A stretch of 64,000 nucleotides of DNA from Moringa oleifera (GCA_021397835.1 JAJFZO010000065.1:1843501-1907500), one strand, 5' to 3'. Counted from the stretch's first letter, positions 36,289-47,730 are shown. Made by a program: numbers and translations. Notes: generated from the sequence alone by a model not told the origin.

Positions 36289-38504
36289 GTTGGTTTATTC
36301 TTTTATCCAGACTCTCTTATATGGTAACTAGCATGCAGGTTCTGTGTAAACAATTTTTTCGATGTTTACTACTTCAAGAATAGTTGTGGAAATTTGTATA
36401 TGCCATTTGGTAATTTGGTTGACCTCAACAGCTAAGTTCTCGATTGTATTGTAACTAGTGCTTTAAACCCTTGGCCTTTGATCAACCCTCCTGAGTTAAA
36501 TGTTTGAATTGTTTTATACAGCAAAGGCTAATTATAACATGATTAGATATTCGTACCCCCACAAACTTTCCTTGTTCTTTATCATTCTTTTTTTTTTTTA
36601 AAAAAAAAAAAACTTCTTTCACACTTTTGGAAGGGAAATGTATCGTATGACTCCTAGATGTTTTGTAAGGATTTACGTGTTTATACCTTCTTGGTGATTT
36701 TTGCTTATTTTTTTCATTTTTATTAACTTGCAGAGCCTGATGTCCATAAAGAAATGAAGCATAAGCTTGATATTGGAATAATGAAATATGAGGTATGAAC
36801 ATATTTAATTTTTTTTGCTGACTTTTCTCTTTTTTGACCAGTGCCAATACACATGGCCTAAGAGGTGTAAGTCATCTCATAATTTTTGAAGCAGCTAAAG
36901 GGTTGTTTAATTGTGATGTTTTGAAACTGGGTAAAGATGTTTTTAGGTTTTTGCATACAATCATATATACTCAGAGTTCTTCTAATTTTATTCTTTCATG
37001 AAAGCTGATGAGATCTTAGGAATGCTACTATGGTAGATTCATAACTTACGTTAAATTAAGCTTCCTATTGTTTTTTTTTTAATGAATTCATTCTTATTCG
37101 TCAAGCAATCTTTCTTGTGATTGAGGCCTTTTGATTTTAGCCTTCCGTTGCTTATTTCTTACAAAGATTTACCATAGAGATCACCATGTTAAGTGTTGTC
37201 CGATTATGTCTATTTATTGTATTTGTAGATCTTATTCGAAAATACCTCACCTCTCAAAACCTACAACAGTTAGTCATCATGTAGTCTCAATGTCACCAAA
37301 AAGGTTAGTGTTTTAATATTTTGAATTGCCTTTTTCATGTGTTGCTCTTTAACTATAATCTGTTTGATTTCTTATCCTCTTTGTTTATGTATGTAATTGC
37401 ATATACATTTCCTAATGAAGTTTTTTCAGCAAATTGTTGATCTAATGTGACATCATATGAGCCTTGTATTACATGGTTATCAACATGTGAAATAATGTGG
37501 GCAATATTATCTGTTCATTTTGGTAAAGTTAGTGTCTAATTATGCCCTTTCCATCCAGATGTGATTGTATACTATGGTATAGGAGAGGCTTGAATCAACT
37601 AGCTTATGTTCATGGGGAAACAAGGTTCTTAGATCATAGGCCTATATATAGCATTTTTCTCATAGAGGTAGAATCTATAACCGTAGCCGAATCAAGAAAA
37701 GCATGATTTTTTCAAGTTCTAGGATTGAAGTTGAAGAATTATTGCCACATTCACATGGATACATCGAACTCAATTTCTTTTAAGACATGCACTCTTTCAA
37801 AATCCACGCTTGCTTGTGTGCTATATAAAAGTAACAAAAGTGAGCTATATGTCCTGCACTTTTGTTAAGGTAACTTTATTAAACAAATGGAGGATTCTCT
37901 GTGTTCTTAAGTGATACAACCTTATCATTTACTGTATCGCAGATGCAAATTTTTTGATGAAGTTGACAGTGTACCTTATTAAACATAAAATCATGTGAAG
38001 ATTCAGCGTGCCATGGAGTTTCTTCAACTTTACCTTCCTGCCTTGATTATTCAGGTGACCTTTATCCATATCTTAATTGATCCTAATTTGTTTGACGTAG
38101 AGACAAGAAAATTAAACAAGCTGCATTCATGAACAAGAAGATAGATGTTATTATTGGATACTTAGCAGTGAAGCTAAAAAATAGGTTTCACGTTAGTTTC
38201 TCATGGGACAAAACATCAAGCCTGACTTCTTTCCCTATAATCACTATATGATTTAGGTGAATGCAATCGCCATATAAAAAATAAAATCTCTACTTAGTAC
38301 ATTCCCTTAAGAGCCATGTTTTATTAGATGTCTTGATTCTTGTTAAAATTTTATGGGCTATGAAGATCACTTATTCTTATTGTTATATACTATTTGGTCT
38401 TCCATTTGCAGACTCCAAAAAAGCTCCTTTTTATGGTAATAAAGACATTCTCTTGCCTGCAATCCAAAAGAAGGTTTGCCATTCATATTCTTTTCTTATC
38501 TCAC
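36289..38504 (+). other. Intron-like DNA with three unnamed exon-like pieces
   Basis: Three short open pieces have splice-like borders in plus orientation. The first is about 36732-36792 (CTTGCAG acceptor; PDVHKEMKHKLDIGIMKYE; GTATGA donor). The second is about 38000-38054 (IQRAMEFLQLYLPALIIQ; GTGACC donor). The third is about 38412-38474 (TTTGCAG acceptor; SKKAPFYGNKDILLPAIQKK; GTTTGC donor). They could belong to one gene or several; I could not name them. A T14/A13 palindromic run lies at 36587-36612. The intervening DNA resembles introns. Confidence 0.35.
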
Positions 38505-38880
38505 TTTGTCCATTGTTGTTCTCGTTTATAATTTTCACTTACGTTATTAATTTTTCAATTTTTTTGTAAAATTTTTATTTTTTAAATAATTTTTTAGTTT
38601 TAATTTTTAATATTTTCAATTAAATTAAATATTTTAAAATTTTCTATTTTAAAATCAAAATTTATTTTAATTTTAAAAAATAATGATGAAATTAATAAAT
38701 AAATTATTATTTTTATTTGAATGAGAAACCCATATATGCTTCATTCATGCTCTAAAAACATGCCTCATGCATGTTTTCAAAATAAGACTGTTGGCACCTA
38801 TTTAATCAAAAAATAGATGTATTTGTCATCTTCTTCCTCCTTTGTTGCTCTCTCTCCCCTTCTTTATCAGAATCCTATCT
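38505..38880 (+). repeat. End of the conserved T-rich block and leader of module copy b
   Basis: 38520-38705 repeats the end of the block seen at 19890-20090 and 33170-33360 (ATAATTTTCACTTACG, AATTAATAAATAAATTATTATTTTTATTTGAATGAGAAAC). 38706-38880 then gives the leader with GCTTCATTCATGCTCTAAA, ACATGCCTCATGCATGTTTTC and a CT-rich segment. The join to the gene-fragment island lies near 38505. Confidence 0.65.
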
Positions 38881-38903
38881 TATTCCTTGAGAAAGCAGAT
38901 CGA

Positions 38904-39266
38904 ATGAGAACTTTCACGTCAAGAAAAAACAAGAAAACAAAGGAAGATCTCAAGCGACTTGTTTGACATTGTGCTCTGTGTTGTACTCCCTCTAGATCGA
39001 GAATGGGGCAGCAGCTTCAATTTTGGCTATAGTTACATCTAATTAGCAAGCCTCCTTCATGTTGCAATTTCATGGCTTTAGCTTCTCTTGATCGCCCTCC
39101 TTTTATTTCTCTTCCAAAATCTCTTAAAATTTTGAGTAGTTCTCAAATACGCACTAGACGGATTGGGATTCCTCTTCTCGTTGTAGCCAAATCTCGTTTA
39201 CTATGCCAAATGAATGACTCAATTGAATTCACTTGCTCACTTCTTTTTAATAACATCTGTAGTTAA
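38904..39266 (+). pseudogene. Leader/ORF module copy b, best preserved start
   Basis: An ATG at 38904 opens a frame interrupted by TGA (at a CGA site in copy d) and TAG. The same frame contains an internal ATG at 39072 from which 64 codons are open to a TAG at 39264-39266. It begins MALASLDRPPFISLPKS and continues with SSSQIRTRRIGIPLLVVAKS. This Ser/Arg-rich, acid-poor start resembles a chloroplast transit peptide. Three other copies align to it codon by codon. No mature plastid protein domain follows; T-rich repeat starts just after the stop. It may be a first exon captured with its promoter by the repeat. The identity of the source gene is unknown. Confidence 0.5.
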
Positions 39267-41985
39267 TGAAAGTTTAAAATTTTTCTATACAATATTTTGT
39301 GATTCTTCAATTATTTTAAATTATTTTATATTTTTTATTATCTTTTATTTTTCTAAATTTTTTAATATTTTGTGTGTTTTTTCAACTATTCTTTTTATTT
39401 TCTTTGAATTTTTTGGATTTGGTTATATTTTATTTTTTTACTTTTATTTTGTTTGATATTTTTTATATATTTTTTTTATCTTCTCTTATTTTTCTCCACC
39501 AAAATCTATTTTCTTGCTTCACAAAGAGCTTTGTTTCTTTACTTATGTCTTTATATATATATTGATTTTGTTAGATTTTCTTTTACTCTTTTTTTTTTAA
39601 TTTTCTTTAAGTCACTTTGACTTTTTAGAATTTTTTCTAATATTTTTTTTTGGATTTGTTTAGTTTTTTTCACTTATTTTTATTTTAGTAACTTTATTTT
39701 TTAAATTTTTTTTATTTATTTGATTTTTAAGGACTTTTTATTTACTTTTATTTTATTTTTAAAATTTTTTATGATTTTTGTGTTTCTTATTTTTTTTATT
39801 TCTTCATCTTTGCCTATTTTAATTCAATAAAATAACAAATATTAAACCTCACTAAGTAGCTGCAATTTTATTAATTTATTTGATTTAACATTAATTTACT
39901 TTTTATTTTTTATTTATCTGATTTTTTAAATTTTATTACATTTTTATTTCTTTATTTGGATATTCTTTTATTTTTATTGTATTTTTTATATTTTTCTTTA
40001 AAAAATCAATGCAAATCAAAATTATTTTCCAAATTTTTTTATAGAATGTTTTATAATTCTTCAATTGTTTTAAATTATCTTATTCTTATTTTTCATTTTT
40101 TACATTTGGTAATTATTTTGTGTTTTTAATTATTCTCTTTATTTTCTTTTAATTTCTTGGATTCTATAACATTTTTGCATTTTCATTTTGTTTGATTTTA
40201 CAATGATTTTTTTTTTATATTTTTGATATATAATTTTTTTTACTATTTTATTTTCTAATAAAATTTATTTTCTTGCTTTGCAAAGGGTTTGTTTTTTTTT
40301 TTTTTACTATTGTCTTTTTTTATATGTATTGCTTTGGTTTTGTTGGATTTTCTTCTACTTTTTTTTAATTTTCTTTTAATTACTTTGGGTTTATAAATTT
40401 TTTTCTCACATTTATTATTTTTATTTTGTTAAGTATTTTTATTTTTTAGCAATTATTTTTTTAGTAACTTTAGTTTCTTAGATTTTTATTTTATTTATTT
40501 TTAATTTACTTTTATTTTTTAACCTCATATTGATTTTTTTGTGTTTTTAATTTTTTTTAAGTTTTTATCATATTCGACTACTTTATTACAACAAAACGAT
40601 AAATATTAGACCTCAGTGGTGGCAATTTTATTAGTTTATTTGGTTTTCAATTTTTTTACTTTTTTATTTTTTTATTTATTTAATTTTTAAATATTATTTT
40701 TACATACTTTTAACTATTTATTTTAGATAAATTTTACATTTTTATTGTATTTATATTTTTTTATTGTTTGATTTTGTTTTATTTTATTATATTTTTCTTT
40801 AAAAGATCAATGTAAATTAAAATTGTTTTCTATTTTTTCTATAGAATATTTTATGATTCTTGAATTGTTTTAAATTATAAATTATTTTATATTATTTTTT
40901 TAATGTTTCAATTTTTAAGTTTTCTAATCTTTTATATTTTTTTCTTTTTTATTTTTTATTTTCTTCAAAGTTTTTTTCCTTTTAATGTTTTACTTGATTC
41001 ATTTTCTTTTTAAATTTAATATTTTATTTTATTTTTCACTATTTTCTTTTCTAATAAAATTTATTTTGTTGCTTTGCAAAGAGTTTTGTATCTTTACTAT
41101 AGCCTTTTTTCATATGTATTGTCTTAATTTTTGGGGTTTCTTTTATTTTTTATTCATTTTTTATTTTGGTTAATTTGATTTATTATAATTTTTTTATTTT
41201 ACTATTTTCTTTTAGCCACTTTATTTTTCTTCGGGTTTTTAGTTTATTTGGTTTTTCAGTTCTTTCAATTGATTTTGTTTTATTTTTTAAAATTTTTCAT
41301 ATTTTTTCATATTTTTATGATTTTTTGAAATCTTATTTTATTTTATTTTTTATTTTTAATAATTTAAATATATTTTTATATTTTAATTTAGTAAAATTAC
41401 AAATATTAGGCCCCATCAAGTGGTTGTAATTTTGTTAATTTATTTGATTTTTAACTTTTTTTATTACTTACTTTTATCAAAATTTTAAATTTTATTTTAT
41501 ATTTAATATATTTTTATTTACTTATTTTAATTACTTTTACATTTTCTTGTATGTTTATTTTTTATAGTTTGATTTATGTATTGTTATTACATATTTCTTT
41601 AAAAGATCAATGCAAATGAAAATTGTTTTTCAAAATTTTTTTATAGAATATTTTATTATTCTTGAATTGTCTTAAATTATTTTACAATATTTTTCTCATT
41701 TTCTTAATTTTAATTTTTCTAGTTTTTTGTGTTTTTTCTTTTTCCAATTATGTTTTAGTTTCTTTGATTTTTTTTGGATTTTATTACATTTTATTTTTAC
41801 GTTATTTGAATTTTATCCTTCTTATGATTTTTGATATATTTTATTGATTATTATATTATATTATATTTTTTACTATTTTCTTTTCCAATAAAATTTATGT
41901 TTTTGCTTTATAAAGAGTTTTGTTTCTTTTCTATTGCCTTTTATTATATGTATTGTCTTGATTTTATTAGATTTTTTTAACTTTT
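39267..41985 (+). repeat. T-rich sub-repeat array with about 800-bp period
   Basis: The landmark ATCAATG(C/T)AAAT recurs at 40005, 40806 and 41606, spacings of 801 and 800 bases. The AAATATTAGACCTCA/GGCCCC landmark recurs at about 39840, 40603 and 41402, and the CTTTGCAAAGxGTTT landmark at about 40275, 41072 and 41905. The same words at the same phase show true tandem repeats, diverged by many substitutions and indels. Confidence 0.7.
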
Positions 41986-42345
41986 TTTAAAAAAGTTATA
42001 TTGAATTTTTTATATTTTATATTTTAAAATAATTTTTTATTTTTAAATTTTTAATATTTTTAATTAAATTAAATATTTTAAATTTTTATATTTTAAAACC
42101 AAAATTTATTTTAATTTAAAAAAATGATAAAATTAATGAATAAATTATTATTTTTATTTGAATGAGAAACACATACACGCTTCATGCATGCTCTGAAAAC
42201 ACGCCTTATGCATGTTTTCAAAATAAAACCATTGGCAGCTATTTAATCAAAAAACACTTACCTATTTAGCATCTTCTTCCTCCTCTATTAATCTCTCTTC
42301 CCCACTTCTTAGAATCCTCTCCTATTCTTGGAGAAAACAAATCGA
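41986..42345 (+). repeat. Block end and leader of module copy c
   Basis: It repeats the end of the conserved block (41986-42155) and the leader with GCTTCATGCATGCTCTGAAAAC and GCATGTTTTCAAAATAA. A CT-rich segment and AGAATCCTCTCCTATTC follow. Confidence 0.65.
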
Positions 42346-42710
42346 ACGAAAACTTTTATGTAAAAAAAAAAACACAAAAACAAAGGTAGATCTCAAGCGA
42401 TTGGTTCGACATTGTGCTCTATGTTTTACTCCCTTTAAATCGAGAATGGGACAGTAACTTTAATTCTGGCTTCAGCTACGTCCCATTAGTAAGCCTCCTT
42501 CATTCTATAATTTCGTGGCTTTGACTTCTTTTGATTACCCTCCTTTTATTTCTCTTCCAAAATCTCCTCACATTTTGAGTAGTTCTCAAATATGCACAAG
42601 ACGAATTAGGATTCCTTTTTCGATTGCAGCTAAATCTCGTTTTACTATGTCGGATGAGTGGCTCAAGTAAATTCGTTTACTCGATTGTTTTTAATAACAT
42701 ATATAGTTAA
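42346..42710 (+). pseudogene. Leader/ORF module copy c, starts lost
   Basis: It aligns with copies b and d. The first start codon reads ACG (42346) and the internal start reads GTG (42516). Stops interrupt the frame (for example TAA within GGACAGTAACTT). The transit-peptide-like codons remain readable: ALTSFDYPPFISLPKSP and SSSQICTRRIRIPF. It is a decayed copy. Confidence 0.55.
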
Positions 42711-43904
42711 TAAAAGTTTAAATTTTTTAGTAGAATATTTTATGATTGTTGAATTGTTTTAAATTATTTTACATTATTTTTATCATCTTTTATTTTTTTT
42801 CTAAATTTTCTAATATTTTGTGTTTCTTTCAACTATTCTTTTTATTTTCTTTGAATTTTTTGGATTTGGTTATATTTTAATTTTTATGTTTGATATTTTT
42901 CTTTTTTATAATTATTTATATATATTTGTATATTTTATTTTATTTTATGTTTTTTTTTCTAACAAAATCTATTTTCCTTCTTTGCAAAGAGTTTTGTTAC
43001 TTTACTGATACTTTTTTTTATATGTATTTTCTTGATTTTATCGGATTTTCTTTTACTCTTTTTTCTATTTTCTTTAAGTTACTTTGACTTTTTTAAAAAA
43101 AGTTCTTATATATATTTTTTGGATATATTTAGTTTCTTTCACTTATTTTTCTTTTAGTTACTTTATTTTTCTTAAATTTTCTAGTTTATTTGATTTTTAA
43201 ATATTTTTATTTACTTTTATTTCTTTTTAAAAAATTTTATTCTTTTTTGTATTTCTTTTTTTTTTTTCATCTTTGTCTACTTTAATTCAACAAAATAATA
43301 AATATTAAACCTCACTAACTGGTTACAATTTTATTAACTTATTTGATTGAGCTTTATTTTGCTTTTTTTATTTGTTTATTTTTTAAATTTTTTACATATC
43401 TTTATTTATTTATTTGGATTTTTTATTTTTTGTTATATTTTTAATTTTTTTTACTGTTTGATTTATTTTGTTTTTATTATATTTTTTTAAAGATCAATGC
43501 AAATCAAAATTGTTTTTCAATTTTTTCACAAAACATTTTTTAATTCTTTAATTGTTTTAAATTATCTTATTCTTATTTTTTAGTTTTTAAGTTTTAAATT
43601 TTTTGTGTTTTTTAATTATTCTCTTCATTTTCTTTTAATTTTTTGGATTTTATAACATTTTTTTCATTTTCATTTTTTTATTTTATAATGATTTTTGATA
43701 TTTTTTAATATTATATTATATTTTGACTATTTTATTTTCTTGCTTTTCTATTTCCTTTTCTTACATGTATAGTCTTGATTTTATTGGATTTTTTTACTCT
43801 AATTTTTTTAAGTTACTTTGGATGTTTTTAATTTTTTAATTATATTAGGTATTTTTAATTTCTTTCACTTAATTTTTTACTAATATTATTTTTAAATAAA
43901 AAAT
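42711..43904 (+). repeat. T-rich sub-repeats
   Basis: Family landmarks: CTTTGCAAAGAGTTTTG near 42981, AATAAATATTAAACCTCACTAACTGGTTACAATTTT near 43297 and GATCAATGCAAATCAAAATTG near 43492. Confidence 0.7.
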
Positions 43905-45010
43905 TACATTGAGTTACGACTTTGTCATTGCTTTTGTTACTTTTTTTTTTTTGGGTTCACTGTAGGCATTTTCATGGGTTTTCATCGGATGTTTTATCAA
44001 ATCATGACTTTTTATTACCTTTATATTCTTGTTTGCAATATTTGAAAATTTTTGTTAAAATTCATGCACTATGATTATTGGATATTGTTGTTAATTTTGA
44101 TTTTTTGTGAATATTTTATTATATAATAATAATTTTTTATAAATAATTTTGAAAAAAAATTATTTGACATGAATTAGTCATAAAATTATAATGGCTAATA
44201 TTTTTCTAATGATAAATTCTTAAATTTTTCTTTTTTAAGAGGTTCTTGATGGAGTGTTTAGTGCTCAACAGGTCTAAATCATCTAAACATCCACTCAATT
44301 ATTTTTTAAAAAAATTCATACTAGTACTATTGTTTTTTTATTTTTTAGATTTGATAAAATCGAACATTGATTGTTTTTTTTATTTGTTGAAAGTTTTTGT
44401 TTTAAGCTTGTTTGATTTTTTTTTAGTTATTTTTTAACACTTTTAGTTATTTTATTTGCTACTTATTTGATAGTTTTGAAATTTATTTTATTTTTGTAGT
44501 TTAATTTAATTTTTGATTGTGTTTTTATATTTTCTTTAAAATTTATCCATTGTATTAAGTTTTTTAAAATATTTTCTTTACATTTTTGAGTTATTATATT
44601 TTTATGATTTTTTTGAAACATCAACTTAAATTAAAATTATTTTTGAATATACTTACAGCTTTATAATTTTTGCTTAGGCTATTAATTTTTAAATTTTTTA
44701 TAAAAGTTTTTATTTTTAAATGACTTTTGAGTTTAAAATTTTTAATATTTTTAATTAAATTAAATATTTTAAACTTTTATATTTTAAAATTAAATTTTAT
44801 TTTAATTTTAAAAATAATGATAAAATTAATAAATAAATTATGCATGTTTTCAAAATATGACCGTTGGCAGCTATCTAATCAAAAAGCGCCCACGTATTTG
44901 GCATCTTTTTTCTCCTCTATTGCACTCTCCCCACTCCCCCTTCCCCCGCCCCTCGCGTCTCCCTCTCTCTCCCCTAGAATCCTTTCCTATTCCTTGAGAA
45001 AGTAGATTGA
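43905..45010 (+). repeat. Third full conserved block and leader of module copy d
   Basis: The block 43905-44835 (CATGGGTTTTCATCGGATG, GTTAAAATTCATGCACTATG, GGAGTGTTTAGTGCTCAAC, TTTTTGAAACATCAACTTAAA) is colinear with 19160-20100 and 32390-33355. The leader 44836-45010 lacks the first part of the CATGC segment and has a C-rich run (CACTCCCCCTTCCCCCGCCCC). Confidence 0.65.
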
Positions 45011-45367
45011 ATGAAAACTTTCACGTCAAGAAAAAATAGGAAAATAGGGGAGGATATCAAGCGACTAGTTCGACATTATGGTCTGTGCACTCCCACTAAA
45101 TCAGGAATGGTGGGTAGCAGCTTCAGTTTCGATTTCAACTATGTCCGATTAGCAAGCCTCCTTCATGTTGCAATTTTGTGGCTTTGGCTTCTCTTGATCG
45201 CTCTCCTTTTATTTCTCTCCTAAAACCTCCTAACATTTAGAACAGTTCTCAAATACACATTGGATGGATTGGGATTTCTCTTCCCCTTGCAGTTAAATCT
45301 CGTTTACTATGCTGGATAAATGGCTCAAATGAACTCGCTTGCTCGTTTCTTTTGATAACGTCTGTAG
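45011..45367 (+). pseudogene. Leader/ORF module copy d, 70-codon frame
   Basis: An ATG at 45011 opens 70 codons to 45223: MKTFTSRKNRKIGEDIKRLV, then a serine- and glycine-rich stretch, then a hydrophobic tail (LLHVAILWLWLLLIALLLFL). Relative to copy b the second half is read in a shifted frame. In the aligned frame the internal start is GTG (45178) and codons for ALASLDRSPFISLLKPP follow. The hydrophobic tail is therefore probably a frameshift by-product rather than a selected membrane segment. Confidence 0.5.
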
Positions 45368-46720
45368 TTAATAAAAGTTTAAAATTTTCCTATAGAATAT
45401 TATAGCTATTGAATTATTTTAAATTATTTTATATTACTTTTTATTATCTTTTATGTTTTCTAAATTTTCTAATCATCTGTGAGTTTTTTTTAACTATTCT
45501 CTTTATTTTCTTTGAATTTTTTGGATTTGGTTATATTTTATTTTTATTTTTTTGATGTTTTTCTTTTTTATCATTATTTATACATATTTATATGTTCTAT
45601 TTTATTTTTATTTTTTATTTTTTTCAACAAAATCTATTTTCTTACTTTACAAAGAATTTTGTTTATTTATTGGTGCCTTTATATATATATATATATATAT
45701 ATTGATTTTGTTGGATTTTCTTTTACAGTTTTTTCTATTTTCTTTAAGTTACTATGATTTTTTTAAAACAAAATTCTTAAAATATTTTTTTGGATATATT
45801 TAGTTTCTTTGACTTATTTTTTTTAATAAATTTATTTTCCTTAAATTTCTTAGTTTATTTGATTTTCAAATATTTTTTATTTACTTTTATTTTCTTTTAA
45901 ATTTTTTTAAATTTTTTGCATTTCTTATTTTTTAATTTTTTTCATCTTTGTCTATTTTAATTCAATAAAATAGCAAATATTGAATCTCACCAAGTGGTTG
46001 CAATTTTATTAATTTATTTGATTTAGCTTTACTTTACTTTCTATTTTTTTATTTATTTGATTTTTTGAATTTTATTATATTTTTTACATATTTTATTTAT
46101 TTATTTGGATATTTTTTTCATTTTCATTGTATTTTGTTTTTTAATATTTAATTTAATTTATTTTTATTATATATTTTTTAAAAGATCAATGCAAATCAAA
46201 ATTATTTTTAAATTTTTTATACAATATTTTATGATTCTTCATTTTTTAAATTATCTTATTCTCATTTTTTAAGTTTTTAATTTTTTATGTTTTTTAATTA
46301 ATCTCGGTATTTTGTTTTAATTTCTTGGATTTATAACATTTTTTTATTTTCATTTTGTTAGATTTTATAATGATTTTTATTTTTTAATATTTTATTTTAT
46401 TTTTACTATTTTATTTTTTAATCAAATTTATTTTTTTACTTTGCAAGGTGTTTGATTTCTTTACTATTGTCTTCTCTTATATGTATTGTCTTGGGTTTGT
46501 TGGATTTTTTAAAATTTCTTTAATTTTCTTTTAAGTACTTTAGTTGTTAAAAATATTTATCACATTTATTATTTTTATTTCTTGAGCATTTTTGTTTTTT
46601 AGCACATATATTTTTAACTTTAGTTTTCTCAAGTTTTTTATTTTATTTATTTTTTTAATTTTTAATTTGCTTTTATTTTTCAAACCTGCTTATGATTTTT
46701 TATATTTTTAAGACGGTTTC
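45368..46720 (+). repeat. T-rich sub-repeats, right end of array
   Basis: Family landmarks: TTACTTTACAAAGAATTTTG near 45643, AGCAAATATTGAATCTCACCAAGTGGTTGCAATTTT near 45971, GATCAATGCAAATCAAAATT at 46184 and TTTGCAAGGTGTTTG near 46440. Includes an AT microsatellite at 45680-45712. It fades out near 46720. Confidence 0.7.
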
Positions 46721-46879
46721 CAGTATTCCATTAGTCCATGGGATTAAATGAGGTTACTTGTAATTCTTAGATTAAATATATCAAGGAGAACGTTAAGAAA
46801 TTTATGAAAAAAAAATTGCAAGGATAAAAATCATATGTCAAACAAGCCCTTAAATTTTTTATTCGGCAATGAAAATTAG

Positions 46880-47240
46880 GGGTGAGCATTCGGTTAATAT
46901 GGTTAATTTTGTTTAAAAATTTAAAAAATCAAATTAATCCAATTTAAAAAAACAATTAAACCGAATCAAAATATTTTTTATCGGTTTAATCGGTAATCGA
47001 ATTAATCAAAAATTTATTTAAATTTAAATTTTGTATTTTTAAAAAATAAATTATTATTAATAATATTAATAATATTAATTAATTATTAAATTAAAATCAA
47101 TTTTTCGATCAATTTTGATTTTAAAAAATTAATCAAAAATTGATAAAAAATTAAAAAAATTAATTTATAAATCGATTTAAAATAAAAAAAATTTAAAAAT
47201 CAAACCAAATTAACCGAATTTAATTTAATTTATCAACTTT
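46880..47240. repeat. CGGTTAA-rich interspersed repeat
   Basis: It starts GGGGTGAGCATTCGGTTAATATGG and contains many forms of AATCGGTTTAATCGGTAATCG and AAACCGAAT in both orientations, ending near CCAAATTAACCGAATTTAA. This self-complementary type of repeat is common in plant intergenic DNA; whether it is a MITE could not be decided. Confidence 0.5.
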
Positions 47241-47730
47241 TTTAATTTCAACGGAATTATGCTAACTCCAGTGAGAACGGGATTCATATCACGTGACCAC
47301 TGGACACACGCCTGCATCACCTACAGGGAAGTCAGGGCCGCATCTCCCGCTTCTGTACTCCCCGCTACTCGGCTTTTTTAGCTCATTTAGGCCTTCTTCC
47401 TGCCATACTCGCCAATAGAAGTGTCATGGATCACTCGCTATATTGTTCTGACATTTGTCTGTGAGTACATCTGGTTCTCTGATGATGGAGTTGCTTCTTT
47501 TGTGTACTCGCAGACGTAACGAAGTCCATGGAAAGGCTCAAACATAGCCAGACAGAAATCCAACAAAACGGATGCTATCTGCCATGTCAGAGTCGACGAG
47601 AGTCTGTCCTTTTCATTTGTACGTGTCATCCGTGTAGGTCATCCCACTGGCAGTACTGTAGCGAAGGCCTCTCCATTTTGCTTACCATGAGGTCCCATAG
47701 AAACTACCAGCAGACTAGACTGATTTCTTA
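47230..47730. other. GC-richer island with G-box
   Basis: It is markedly less AT-rich than everything around it. It has a CACGTG G-box at 47290-47295 and short frames on both strands (minus 47438-47629; plus 47528-47836), neither recognised. It could be a promoter/exon remnant or part of a transposon. No splice-bounded exon was identified. Confidence 0.35.

Noticed and set aside
36482..36847. Minus-strand frame of 121 codons
   Set aside because: It runs through the T14/A13 palindromic run and antisense to intron-like sequence of the transportin fragment region; no homology.
17119..46720. Interpretation of the T-rich repeats as a CRISPR-like or centromeric satellite array
   Set aside because: Units are long (about 0.8 kb sub-repeats within units of several kb), diverged, and contain leader modules; no short identical repeats with unique spacers, and copy number in the window is too low to call a centromeric satellite.
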